Shown here: positions 41,031-49,680 of the stretch, piece by piece | Numbering within the stretch: the first letter of the stretch is position 1 | How the letters are laid out: each line of letters starts with the position of its first letter | Source: an uncultured Peptococcaceae bacterium | GTDB lineage: Bacteria > Bacillota > Peptococcia > Peptococcales > Peptococcaceae | Assembly: GCA_900552455.1 (NCBI GenBank) | Contig: URZX01000002.1 | Span: 124,001-188,000 of the forward strand | Reading direction: 5' to 3' | Length of the DNA stretch: 64,000 bases | Program-made: the position numbers and the translations under genes | The notes under the pieces: model-generated | Database searches by the model: none | The model's input: only the letters and a program-made list of their open reading frames with translations | Told to the model about the DNA's origin: nothing

Positions 41031-42005
41031 ATGCGTGACATCATGGAAAGCATTTTGGAAAACAGTGATTCCGTTGCCGGTGTGACGTTGAAAAAAAATC
41101 CAAATAGCAGCGTATTGCTTTTGAACCAGCCATACGGCACAGGACGCATGACATTCCACCCGCTCTTCCCGGGACTGACGCTGGCTTTTATTTTTGTAAA
41201 CGCGCCTGTGTGGCCGGAATCAGACGCAAATGCAGCGCTCAAGCCCCTGTTGATCAACTATTGTATTTCCGGCCGGAGTGAATTGCTTTTGGATGATGGC
41301 GCCTACATTTACCTGGCGAAAAATGATTTTTGTATCAGTGAACAGACCGCGCAAAAGGAATACATCTTCCCCACGAATCAATATCAGGGAATAAAAATCT
41401 ATTTTGACCTGCCGCTTCTTTTCAGCGCTTCGCGCGAGCTGATGCAGACCTTTTCTCTCGATCTTTCCAAGCTGGAAGCGCTTTATCTGTGCAGGAAAAA
41501 GACCTACATCAACGAAGCCGACAGCGATCTGGCGCTGCTGTTTCAAAAGCTCTGGCGGCTTTCTGAACATCCGTCTGATTTTTATCTGAAGCTCCATACC
41601 CTTGAACTTCTGCACCATCTTCTCAGCGCAGAAATCCGGGCGCCAAAAGCCTGCGGCTTCTACACAGAAGTACAGGTCGAGCTTGCAAAAAGAACGGCGC
41701 AGATCCTTTCTGACGAGCTGCGCCAGCACATTCCCATTCGCCAGATTGCAGAACGCTTCTCCGTCAGTGAAACCAGCCTGAAAAATTACTTTCGCGGCGT
41801 CTATGGCCAGAATATCTCTGCCTGGCTTCGGGAAACGCGCATGAAAAAAGCTGCTGAGCTTCTCGCCGGCACAAAATATCCCATCGCTGAAATATCTGAA
41901 CAGGTGGGCTATTCCAATCAGGGAAAATTTGCTGCCGTTTTCAAAAAAGAGTTCGGCCTTTCTCCGCTGGAATACCGACGAGCAAAGAATCTGGAAAACA
42001 GTTAA
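41031..42005 (+). CDS. AraC-family regulator, YbtA-like (locus B)
   Basis: A 324-residue AraC protein with an N-terminal sensor domain and C-terminal helix-turn-helix pair (IAERFSVSETSLKNYFRGVY and IAEISEQVGYSNQGKFAAVF). The N-terminal half shares HPLFPGLTLAFIFVNAPVWP with the LWPGFTLAFIRVAAPRWP of locus A, so the sensor domains are homologous. The ATG at 41031 has GAGGTG 6 nt upstream. It is divergent from the S-T gene pair of locus B. Confidence 0.9.
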   Translation: MRDIMESILENSDSVAGVTLKKNPNSSVLLLNQPYGTGRMTFHPLFPGLTLAFIFVNAPVWPESDANAALKPLLINYCISGRSELLLDDGAYIYLAKNDFCISEQTAQKEYIFPTNQYQGIKIYFDLPLLFSASRELMQTFSLDLSKLEALYLCRKKTYINEADSDLALLFQKLWRLSEHPSDFYLKLHTLELLHHLLSAEIRAPKACGFYTEVQVELAKRTAQILSDELRQHIPIRQIAERFSVSETSLKNYFRGVYGQNISAWLRETRMKKAAELLAGTKYPIAEISEQVGYSNQGKFAAVFKKEFGLSPLEYRRAKNLENS

Positions 42006-42043
42006 CGCCAACTGCGATTTCATGACACGTTCTTTCCTTTGTC

Positions 42044-42114
42044 CCCACCACTGAACGCACGACGACCGCGATATAATCACATCTGATCATGTCGCGGTCG
42101 TTATATTTTGTCGA
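42044..42114. repeat. Dispersed terminator element, copy 3
   Basis: CCACCACTGAACGCACGACG leads into CGACCGCGAT, which pairs with ATGTCGCGGTCG around a loop sharing TGATCATG with copy 2, followed by TTATATTTT. It lies between convergent araC B and the locus C half-transporter. Confidence 0.87.
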
Positions 42115-42132
42115 AACGCCGAGCTGACGCCG

Positions 42133-43881
42133 TTACTTTATCCGCCAGCCTTCGGCCTGCTCGCGAATCTTGATGAATGTTTTATACGTCCCTTCCTGTT
42201 CCAGCAATTCCTTGTGCGTGCCTCTTTGCGCCACAGTTCCGCCGTCGATCACAAGGATCTGGTCGGCATTCTCGATCGTGGCGAGGCGATGCGCGATGGT
42301 GACGATGGTCTTGCCGTGAGTCAGAGCGGAGATGGCTTCCTGGATCAGGTGCTCATTTTCCGGATCAATGCTTGCGGTGGCTTCGTCTAAGATGACAATG
42401 GGCGCATCTTTGAGCATCGCTCTGGCGATGGAGATCCGCTGTTTTTCGCCGCCGGAAAGGGATGAGCCGCCTTCTCCGATCACTGTGTCGTAGCCATCTG
42501 GCAATGCCATGATGAAATCGTGGCAGCGGGCCGCTTTTGCAGCGGCGATGATCTGCTCATCTGCAGCGTCTGGTCTGCCGAATTTTATATTGTTTTTGAT
42601 GGTATCTCGGAACAGGTACACATTCTGAAAAACCATGCTGATATTTCTCAGCAGACTGTCGCAGGTAAAGGCTCGAATATCTGTTCCGCCAAGGGTGATC
42701 GTTCCGCTGTTCACATCATAGAACCGGGCGATCAAGTTGCACAGCGTCGTTTTTCCGCCGCCAGATGGCCCGACGATGGCAGTTGTGGCATTCTGCGGAA
42801 TGGTGAAATTCAGATCATGCAGAACCATGCGATCGTCATAGCCGAAGGACACGTCCTTAAATTCTATATCATACGACGTTGGCTTGATATCCGTTCCATC
42901 CTGGTCGATATACTCTGCATTTTCCAACGCTTCCAGCTTGTCCATGGCTGAATCTATGACACCAAGAAGATGCGCTGCGTCGTTGATATTCTCCACGCTG
43001 CCAAACATCACGAAAGAAAACAGGACAAACATCAGGAAGAACGTCATGCTCATCTGTCCTTGCGCCGCCTGCCACGCACAGATAAAAACGATGCCCATGG
43101 AGGCCAGTTTCAATGCGAACAGATGCAGGCAGTTGAACGGCGTAAAGCCTTTTTCTATACCGATACGAATGTCTTTCAACGCTTTGTTGGCACTGCGAAA
43201 GCTCTGGGTAGATGCCCCTTCCTGCCCAAAGGACTTCACGATGGAAAGTCCGCGAATGTATTCGATCGCTGCACCAGACATATTTTCCACGGCTTCATGA
43301 GCGGTCGTAGCAGTTTTTTCGCTGTGGCGGCTAATTCCGTGTAAGGCCAGGGCCGAAAAAACAACGCCGATAACAGAAATCGCTGCAGCAACCGGGCTAA
43401 AGAAAATCAGGCACAAAACAATGGCGATAAATTTTGCATATCCATTGATGACGGCATCCACCATCTTCATGCCCTGAAGTTCCAAAACAGACAGTTCTGT
43501 GGTAACACCCGCCAAAATATCGCCGACGCTGTTTTGTAAAAAGTACCCAAGGGGGACCCGCTTCAGAACGTCGCCCAAATGGATGCGCTGACCAGCGGCC
43601 ACTTCGGTGCCAATGCTTTCCTGCAAAACAGCGCGAAGATAGGAAAGCAAAAAATTCAGTGCGATCGAACCAACAATGATCCACAGCGTTTGCCAGATCA
43701 AAGCAGGTTCAATCGCCGTATTTGTCCAGTACGCCTGAATCGCTTTGTCCAGCGCATAGGCTGCCACCATTGTAGGAATGGCCGTTGCCAGGCTGCTGAA
43801 AAATGAGCATACAGAGCCGAGATAGAGCCGCTTTTTGTATCGTCCTGCCCACCGAATAATACGCTTCATCGTCTTAAACAC
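42133..43881 (-). CDS. ABC half-transporter, YbtQ/IrtB-like (locus C)
   Basis: A 582-residue half-transporter with six helices and an ATPase containing GPSGGGKTT, LSGGEKQRISIARA and IVILDEATASIDPENE. It is the partner of the preceding gene, whose end it overlaps by 8 nt. The GTG at 43881 has AAGGAGG at good spacing; an ATG four codons inside is an alternative. By sequence type it corresponds to 31263-33014 of locus A. Confidence 0.88.
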   Translation of the reverse strand: MFKTMKRIIRWAGRYKKRLYLGSVCSFFSSLATAIPTMVAAYALDKAIQAYWTNTAIEPALIWQTLWIIVGSIALNFLLSYLRAVLQESIGTEVAAGQRIHLGDVLKRVPLGYFLQNSVGDILAGVTTELSVLELQGMKMVDAVINGYAKFIAIVLCLIFFSPVAAAISVIGVVFSALALHGISRHSEKTATTAHEAVENMSGAAIEYIRGLSIVKSFGQEGASTQSFRSANKALKDIRIGIEKGFTPFNCLHLFALKLASMGIVFICAWQAAQGQMSMTFFLMFVLFSFVMFGSVENINDAAHLLGVIDSAMDKLEALENAEYIDQDGTDIKPTSYDIEFKDVSFGYDDRMVLHDLNFTIPQNATTAIVGPSGGGKTTLCNLIARFYDVNSGTITLGGTDIRAFTCDSLLRNISMVFQNVYLFRDTIKNNIKFGRPDAADEQIIAAAKAARCHDFIMALPDGYDTVIGEGGSSLSGGEKQRISIARAMLKDAPIVILDEATASIDPENEHLIQEAISALTHGKTIVTIAHRLATIENADQILVIDGGTVAQRGTHKELLEQEGTYKTFIKIREQAEGWRIK

Positions 43882-45661
43882 CTGCAGTTCCCTCCTTTTT
43901 CTCGCCTACCGACCAGTTTTTCGCACCAATGTGCGCCTGCCACAAATCTGCGTAAAGCGGGCAGCGTGCCAGTAGTTTCTCCTGCTTTCCGCAGTCTACA
44001 ATCTGGCCTTTCTGCAGAACGACAATCTGATCTGCGTTTTGGATCGTAGACAATCGGTGTGCGATCACCAGCAAGGTTTTTCCTTGAGAAAGCGCCATGA
44101 TGGATTTCTGGATCTTATCCTCGTTCTGCGGATCGGTGAAAGCCGTCGCTTCGTCCAAAATCACGATCGGCGCATTTTTCAAAATTGCCCGCGCAATCGC
44201 GATCCGCTGTTTTTCGCCGCCGGAAAGCCTTTTGCCGGCGTCTCCGGCTGAGGTGTCGTAGCCTTTTTCAAGCCGCGCGATAAATTCATCGCAGCAAGCT
44301 GCTCTGGCGGCGGCGAATACCTCCGCATCCGTCGCATTTGGATTGCCCAGGCGGATATTCTCTTTGAGCGAACAGTTGAAGAGGAAATTGTCCTGCGTCA
44401 CGAAACTGACCAACTCGGAGAGCTGACGAATGGAAAGTTCCTTGATGTTTCTGCCGCCAATAGAAATACTCCCGCCGGTCACATCCCAAAATCGCGCGAT
44501 CAGCCGAGCAATGGTGGATTTTCCGCCGCCAGAAGGCCCGACCAGCGCTGTAAAACTTCCCTCTGGCATTGTGAGATTGATGCGATGCAGCACGTCGTTT
44601 TCTTCGCCACCATTCATCCCGTAGGAAAACGACACATCCTGTAAAACGATATCTGTGCGCCGGAGCGGAACCATCTTGCCAGAATCCGGCAGCACAGGCA
44701 GATTCAACAGCTCATTGGCTGCCTCGACTGCATATTCCATGGATTTTGCTTCGTTGATAAACGTCGTGACCTTCATCAATGGTCCAACAATGCTCAGAGA
44801 AAGAATGATCCCCATCGCCAATTCTGCCGGCGTGATCTGCCCGGCACGATTCAGCAAAAGTCCGACAGGGAGCACGCCAACGAGCGTCGTTGGCATGATC
44901 GCCAGCATCAGGTTCATGGTCTTCCATGTGCTCCTGAACCAGTCAAGGGTAAAGCCTTTAAAAGATTCGACAGCGCCCACGAATTTTTCATAGGAACTGG
45001 TGCTTTGATTAAACGCTTTGACAACCTCAATGCCTTCCACATATTCAATGATCACACTGTTGACGTGGTTGTTCGCCTCCATATAGGCTGCGTACTGACT
45101 GTTGTAATTTTTCATCAGAAATGCCATCGGGATCATCGACAGGATTGGCGCGATCAGAACGGAAAGCCCCAAGCGCCAGTCGATCACCAGCATCCAGGCA
45201 AAAATCGCAAGGGGCAACAACAAATTCGACGTCAGCTCCGGGATCATGTGTGCCAGCGGCGGCTCTATATCGTCGACCTTGTCCATGATGATATTTTTCA
45301 AATAGCCGATTCGTCGCCCCATGACTTCGCCGAGCGGCGCCCGCATCAGTCGATCTGCAATTTTCAGCCGAAGACCTTCCAATATGGTATAAGCGGAAAT
45401 ATGTGCCAAGATCGTCGAGACGCCAAAGCAAACCACGCGAACAAGATATCCAGCCACACCCACCAGACACCAAAACTGGATGGCGCTCAGTGTGACTGTT
45501 TGATCGATAAACAGGATCAAAATTTCATACACCGCCCAGAACGGAACAAAACCACCACCCACGCTCAAGATGGCGCAGAAAACCGACAGGATCATTTTTC
45601 CCTTGCAGGGGCCTGCAAAAGATAAGAGCGTTCTGATCCAGTTTTCTTTTTGTTGCTCCAT
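43874..45661 (-). CDS. ABC half-transporter, YbtP/IrtA-like (locus C)
   Basis: A 595-residue half-transporter whose ATPase has GPSGGGKST, LSGGEKQRIAIARA and IVILDEATAFTDPQNE. It matches the locus A gene 33011-34753 in type and order. The GAGGTG site lies directly downstream of a strong terminator that separates it from araC C. The pair is therefore expressed by readthrough or from a weak internal promoter. The likely role, as for locus A, is import of a metal chelate (inference). Confidence 0.88.
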   Translation of the reverse strand: MEQQKENWIRTLLSFAGPCKGKMILSVFCAILSVGGGFVPFWAVYEILILFIDQTVTLSAIQFWCLVGVAGYLVRVVCFGVSTILAHISAYTILEGLRLKIADRLMRAPLGEVMGRRIGYLKNIIMDKVDDIEPPLAHMIPELTSNLLLPLAIFAWMLVIDWRLGLSVLIAPILSMIPMAFLMKNYNSQYAAYMEANNHVNSVIIEYVEGIEVVKAFNQSTSSYEKFVGAVESFKGFTLDWFRSTWKTMNLMLAIMPTTLVGVLPVGLLLNRAGQITPAELAMGIILSLSIVGPLMKVTTFINEAKSMEYAVEAANELLNLPVLPDSGKMVPLRRTDIVLQDVSFSYGMNGGEENDVLHRINLTMPEGSFTALVGPSGGGKSTIARLIARFWDVTGGSISIGGRNIKELSIRQLSELVSFVTQDNFLFNCSLKENIRLGNPNATDAEVFAAARAACCDEFIARLEKGYDTSAGDAGKRLSGGEKQRIAIARAILKNAPIVILDEATAFTDPQNEDKIQKSIMALSQGKTLLVIAHRLSTIQNADQIVVLQKGQIVDCGKQEKLLARCPLYADLWQAHIGAKNWSVGEKKEGTAGV

Positions 45662-45692
45662 AAACGTTCACCTCTTTCAATCAATCTGGTCA

Positions 45693-45728
45693 ACAAAAAA
45701 AGGATGGTCAGACTTTGCTAACCATCCT
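45693..45728 (-). terminator. Terminator between araC C and the ABC pair
   Basis: AGGATGGT/ACCATCCT stem with a 12-nt loop is followed by seven T's on the minus strand. It lies 32 nt before the ABC start in an otherwise same-strand gene series. Confidence 0.88.
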
Positions 45729-45783
45729 AATGCTATCACGATCCTGTTTTTTCGTCCGCTCCACTGGGCCGTTTCTGCTCCGA

Positions 45784-46743
45784 TCAGTTCACGGATTTTC
45801 GGTATTCCAGCGGCGTTTTTCCCATGACCTGATGAAACGCTGCTGCAAATTTGCTGGGACTGTCATAGCCCACAAGCCCGGCGATCTCAGCCACTTTCAG
45901 TGATTTGTCCGAGCGCAGGAGCGACGCCGCCACGTTCATCCGGTAATTTCTCATATAGGTGAAGATCGGACTGCCATACACCGACTTGAAGCATGTTTTC
46001 ATCGGCGTCAAAGCGATGTCAAACTGCGCAGAAAGCTCTTCTAAGGTGTATTTTTTTGTCAGATCCTGTGTCAGGAGCGCCTGGATCGCTTTCACTTTTT
46101 CAACCTGGCTTTTATAGAAATACGGGCGTTCTTCTGTGCGTCCTGCCAGTTCCAGCGCATCCAGATACAGCAGCAGCTCCAGCACCTTGATCCGGAAATA
46201 GTCCCGTTTGATTTTGCGCGGAACATGGTAGAGCTCCGAAAAAATATGCTCTATCGCCGGTTCTGCCGGAATGACATAGGGCGAGCGATCCGCGCAATAC
46301 TTTTCCTGCAAGGCGAAAAGATCAACAGAAAAATCTTTCATATATTCCGGGAGTTCTTTTGCTGCAGCCGTCATCTGAAAACTGATGGAAATGCCATGAT
46401 AGTGGCAGAGAGGAAACGCCACCTTGCCAGAATGATGGATGCGCCGATCCACCCGAAGGTCACCAGCGCCCAGATAACTGAAAACATTTTGACCAACTTC
46501 CTGTTCAATACGCCCTTCCCTGCAGTGATCAATGCAAAGCAGATCTTCAGCCGTCTGAAACTCGGAAACGCATGCACTCATATGAAAGTCATTATACATC
46601 AGGACCACGCTGGGAAAAACACGATACAATGTCATCCTGCCTTCGCCAGAATCATCGCGCAGCCGCATGACCTGGCATTCTTCCGATTCCATCAGGCATT
46701 CTACATTGGAGCCGTAATCAATTTTCTGCAAGAGATCAATCAT
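45784..46743 (-). CDS. AraC-family regulator, YbtA-like (locus C)
   Basis: A 319-residue AraC protein with sensor domain and two C-terminal helix-turn-helix motifs (LSAQFDIALTPMKTCFKSVY and VAEIAGLVGYDSPSKFAAAF). Unlike A and B it lies on the same strand as its transporter genes, between the tandem ATPase and the ABC pair. The start has GAGAGGAGG. Its recognition helix differs (PMKTCFKSVYGSP against SLKNYFRGVYGQ), so its DNA site probably differs too, in line with the weaker AraC-box match before S-component gene C. Confidence 0.9.
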   Translation of the reverse strand: MIDLLQKIDYGSNVECLMESEECQVMRLRDDSGEGRMTLYRVFPSVVLMYNDFHMSACVSEFQTAEDLLCIDHCREGRIEQEVGQNVFSYLGAGDLRVDRRIHHSGKVAFPLCHYHGISISFQMTAAAKELPEYMKDFSVDLFALQEKYCADRSPYVIPAEPAIEHIFSELYHVPRKIKRDYFRIKVLELLLYLDALELAGRTEERPYFYKSQVEKVKAIQALLTQDLTKKYTLEELSAQFDIALTPMKTCFKSVYGSPIFTYMRNYRMNVAASLLRSDKSLKVAEIAGLVGYDSPSKFAAAFHQVMGKTPLEYRKSVN

Positions 46744-46748
46744 GAATG

Positions 46749-48152
46749 CTACCTCCTCTCTGTCCAGCCTCCTTCTATGCTCAATATCTTATCACAAGTC
46801 TGGCTCAAAAACTCAACATCATGCGAAGCAACGAGGATCACCTTATTTTTCTCATTCAGCGTCCGGATCATATTTCCAAGTGCCAGCATATGACGATGGT
46901 CCAGCCCACTTGTAGGCTCATCAAATACCAGCACGTCCTTGTCTGAAAGCAGGGCCGTCGCCACCGCAAGCCGCTGTTTTTGACCGCCAGAAAGCGCCAT
47001 CGGGTGACGCTCTTTGAGATCCAGCAGATCAAAGGACTTGAGAATTTCTCGGGTCCGCGCCGGCGGACAATCTGGCTGTGCCAGTTCGCATTCATTCCAG
47101 ACACTGTCAGAAAATAGCTGATGGTTCACATCCTGCATCACGCAGAAGCAGGCCTTATTCCGCTGTTTTGGCGAAAGAATCAGTCCATCCAGGCGAATGC
47201 TGCCCGTCGTCTCTTTCAACAGCCCGCAGAGACAGCGCACGAGCGTTGTTTTTCCTGCGCCGTTATGCCCGACAACGCCCAAAATTTCTCCCCGCCCTGC
47301 AGAAAAACTCAGATCGCTGAATACTGGCTGCTTCTCAAAGGCACAGGAAAGATTTTCTACAGACAGCCCTTCCTGCGCGCCTGGCGGACCAGCTTCTGGC
47401 AAGTGCAGAACAGGCGGCACCAGACTTCTAAGCCCCATCTCGATGCGCTGTTCTTCCGAAAGCTGGCGAAATTCTGCGCCAGAAAATATTTGCACGATCT
47501 TTCCATCTTGGATAAAAACAGCACGATCGATCAGATCCATCAGGAAATACAGCCGATGCTCAGCGATCACCACCGTCCGCCCTTCTTTTTTAAGCTGAAA
47601 GATTTGCCCGCGCAACGTCTCTATCGCGTCAGCATCCAGGTTGGCCGTCGGCTCGTCCAGCACAAAAACAGACGGATTCATGGCATAAACGCTGGCAAAG
47701 GCAAGACTCTGTTTTTCGCCGCCAGACATGGAAAAAATGTTTCTTCCCAAAAGCGGCTGGATCTTCAAAGCAGAAACCGTGGCATCGTACCGTTCTTTGA
47801 TCTTCTTGGGTTCGACCCCCGCATTTTCCAGACCAAAAGTGATCTCGCTGTCCGAGTCGATATTAAAAAACTGCGACTTCGAATTTTGAAATACAGAGCC
47901 AACCTCCTCCGCCAGGCGATACATCTCTGTTTTTGGTACCTCTAACCCACCCACAAATACCTGGCCAGATAAAACGCCGCCACAGACAAAATGTGGGATC
48001 AGGCCGTTGATCAGTTTTGTCACCGTCGTTTTCCCACAGCCCGATTCCCCCGTGAGGACAATACATTCTCCCTGCGCGATCTCCAGATCGATATTGGAAA
48101 GCGTTTCCTGTTCTTCCTCGTAGCCAAAAGATACATTTTGAATTTGAATCAC
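46749..48152 (-). CDS. ECF-type tandem ATPase, CbiO-CbiO fusion (locus C)
   Basis: A 467-residue tandem ATPase. Domain 1 has GESGCGKTT, FSMSGGEKQSLAFASV and VFVLDEPTANLD. Domain 2 has GHNGAGKTT, MALSGGQKQRLAVATAL and VLVFDEPTSGLD. It energises the locus C S and T components and might also serve locus B, which lacks an ATPase. It starts 14 nt after the T-component gene. Confidence 0.93.
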   Translation of the reverse strand: MIQIQNVSFGYEEEQETLSNIDLEIAQGECIVLTGESGCGKTTVTKLINGLIPHFVCGGVLSGQVFVGGLEVPKTEMYRLAEEVGSVFQNSKSQFFNIDSDSEITFGLENAGVEPKKIKERYDATVSALKIQPLLGRNIFSMSGGEKQSLAFASVYAMNPSVFVLDEPTANLDADAIETLRGQIFQLKKEGRTVVIAEHRLYFLMDLIDRAVFIQDGKIVQIFSGAEFRQLSEEQRIEMGLRSLVPPVLHLPEAGPPGAQEGLSVENLSCAFEKQPVFSDLSFSAGRGEILGVVGHNGAGKTTLVRCLCGLLKETTGSIRLDGLILSPKQRNKACFCVMQDVNHQLFSDSVWNECELAQPDCPPARTREILKSFDLLDLKERHPMALSGGQKQRLAVATALLSDKDVLVFDEPTSGLDHRHMLALGNMIRTLNEKNKVILVASHDVEFLSQTCDKILSIEGGWTERR

Positions 48153-48165
48153 ACAAACCGCCTCC

Positions 48166-48849
48166 TCATCCCACTAAGATCGAAATCCCACAAAAAGCGA
48201 CGCCAGCCGTCAGACATAAAACATCCTGCACGCCAAACTTCATATCAATCATGCTCGTCTTTGGCGCAGGATTTTCAATGCCCCGTGTCACAGCAGCTGC
48301 AGACAATTCTTCCGCTGTTTGCAGCGCAGAGATCATCGTCGGTACCAGCAGGCATTCTATTTTCTTGAAGCCACGAATATGACGCAGCTTCATCGCATCG
48401 CGAATGTAGCCGGTTTCTTCTTTCAAGGCAGGAAAATAACGCATCGTCACCGACAGCGGAATGATCAAACTCTGCGGAACATGCCATTTTCGCAAAGCGA
48501 CCATCAATTCCCGGATCGACGTTTTCTGCACGATCATCGCGCCAACGATCAAACACGGAAAGATCTTTCTAGCGTAGGAAACGATGATCGTAAAGCTGCT
48601 GGCTATAATTTTTGGCGCGTTTGGAAGCACATAGTATTGTAACGCCAGACAAATTCCGAAGGCCACCGCCAGCTTACACGCAGATCTTCCACATCCGCAG
48701 CCAACGATCAGGAGAAGCAGCAAAACAACCCACGTGATCTCAACCCACAGCGCATGCTGTGTAAAAGCAACCACATTTGCCAACACCAAGAGCAGCAGCT
48801 TTGTCCGTGGATCGAATTTTAACAAATGGATTTTGTCAGCCGCATTCAT
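48166..48849 (-). CDS. ECF transporter T component, CbiQ-like (locus C)
   Basis: A 227-residue T component with LKFDPRTKLLLLV, DAMKLRHIRGFKK and SAAAVTRGIENP. The coupling motifs are more diverged from A and B than those two are from each other. The ATG at 48849 overlaps the S-component stop as TGATG, the same junction found in both other loci. Confidence 0.9.
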   Translation of the reverse strand: MNAADKIHLLKFDPRTKLLLLVLANVVAFTQHALWVEITWVVLLLLLIVGCGCGRSACKLAVAFGICLALQYYVLPNAPKIIASSFTIIVSYARKIFPCLIVGAMIVQKTSIRELMVALRKWHVPQSLIIPLSVTMRYFPALKEETGYIRDAMKLRHIRGFKKIECLLVPTMISALQTAEELSAAAVTRGIENPAPKTSMIDMKFGVQDVLCLTAGVAFCGISILVG

Positions 48850-49454
48850 CACACAATGCCCGCTTTCTCAAAATGCTTTTTGAACAAGCCTCTGGCGATG
48901 AATGCACCGATAACGCCGCCAATGATCGGCGCGACAAACAATACAATCAGCATTGCATTCGAGGACAACGCTTCCAAAGCCGCTACATAATCAGCAGGCA
49001 TCCCCTGCGCTGTGATCTGAGCCAGAAAATCCGCCTTGAACAGCCAGATCGGAAGCGGTGAACCAACCATGCCCAGCGAAAAAAATACATAAGCCACCGC
49101 ATTTCCGCTAAAGCTATTATACCCCGTAAGCACTCGAGCGACTTCTGCCAAAATGCAAGCAGACGCCATCGAGATCAATATCACAAGCGTAAACTGACCA
49201 GTAGCAAAGTAGATCAGCGCAGTGATAAGCCCCATCAAAAATACAGCGCCCAGCTTTTGCACCTTTGCCGTCATCAGCATAAACGGGATCCCCGCAAACA
49301 CAGCAATAAATCCGGGCATCAGGATCCACAAGATCGGATGAAATCCACCCATCAGCATAAACGCAAAATTGATCACAAAATATATCGCAGAAAAGATCCC
49401 AATCGTGATCAGATCCTTTCCTCGCATCTTTTTATTCGCACTCTGTTTTGTCAT
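48849..49454 (-). CDS. Trep_Strep/MptD-family ECF S component (locus C)
   Basis: A 201-residue membrane protein with KDLITIGIFSAIYFVINFAF, a central GIPFMLMTAKVQKLGAVF and the C-terminal ARGLFKKHFEKAGIV. It is the first gene of the locus C series S-T-AA-AraC-(terminator)-ABC-ABC. It has an AAAGGAGG site and an operator-like sequence just upstream. Confidence 0.87.
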   Translation of the reverse strand: MTKQSANKKMRGKDLITIGIFSAIYFVINFAFMLMGGFHPILWILMPGFIAVFAGIPFMLMTAKVQKLGAVFLMGLITALIYFATGQFTLVILISMASACILAEVARVLTGYNSFSGNAVAYVFFSLGMVGSPLPIWLFKADFLAQITAQGMPADYVAALEALSSNAMLIVLFVAPIIGGVIGAFIARGLFKKHFEKAGIV

Positions 49455-49470
49455 GAAAAGTCCTCCTTTT

Positions 49471-49488
49471 AATTTGTTTCCGCTAACT
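49471..49488 (-). promoter_or_regulatory. Operator-like sequence, locus C
   Basis: AATTTGTTTCCGCTAACT matches the locus B inverted repeat at 14 of 18 bases and has the same place in the leader. A GC-rich hairpin (GAAAGCGCC/GGCGCTTCC, 49500-49521) lies just upstream. Confidence 0.5.
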
Positions 49489-49625
49489 CACAGTGTTTTT
49501 GAAAGCGCCTCTCGGCGCTTCCAGAGATCATCATAACAAAGTGCACAGATTTTTTCCGCTCCAATCAGTCTTTTATATGCCAAACAGACTTTAGTTTGCC
49601 TCTCCTTACAGCACGCATCCCTTCC

Positions 49626-49680
49626 CGCCCACCGCTGAACGCACAACGACCGCGACGGATTGTCGCGGTCGTTATTTTTA
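49626..49680. repeat. Dispersed terminator element, copy 4
   Basis: GCCCACCGCTGAACGCACA precedes ACGACCGCGAC pairing with GTCGCGGTCGT and a following ATTTTT. Two bases or so overlap the end of the beta-lactamase-fold gene, which it probably terminates. Confidence 0.87.
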
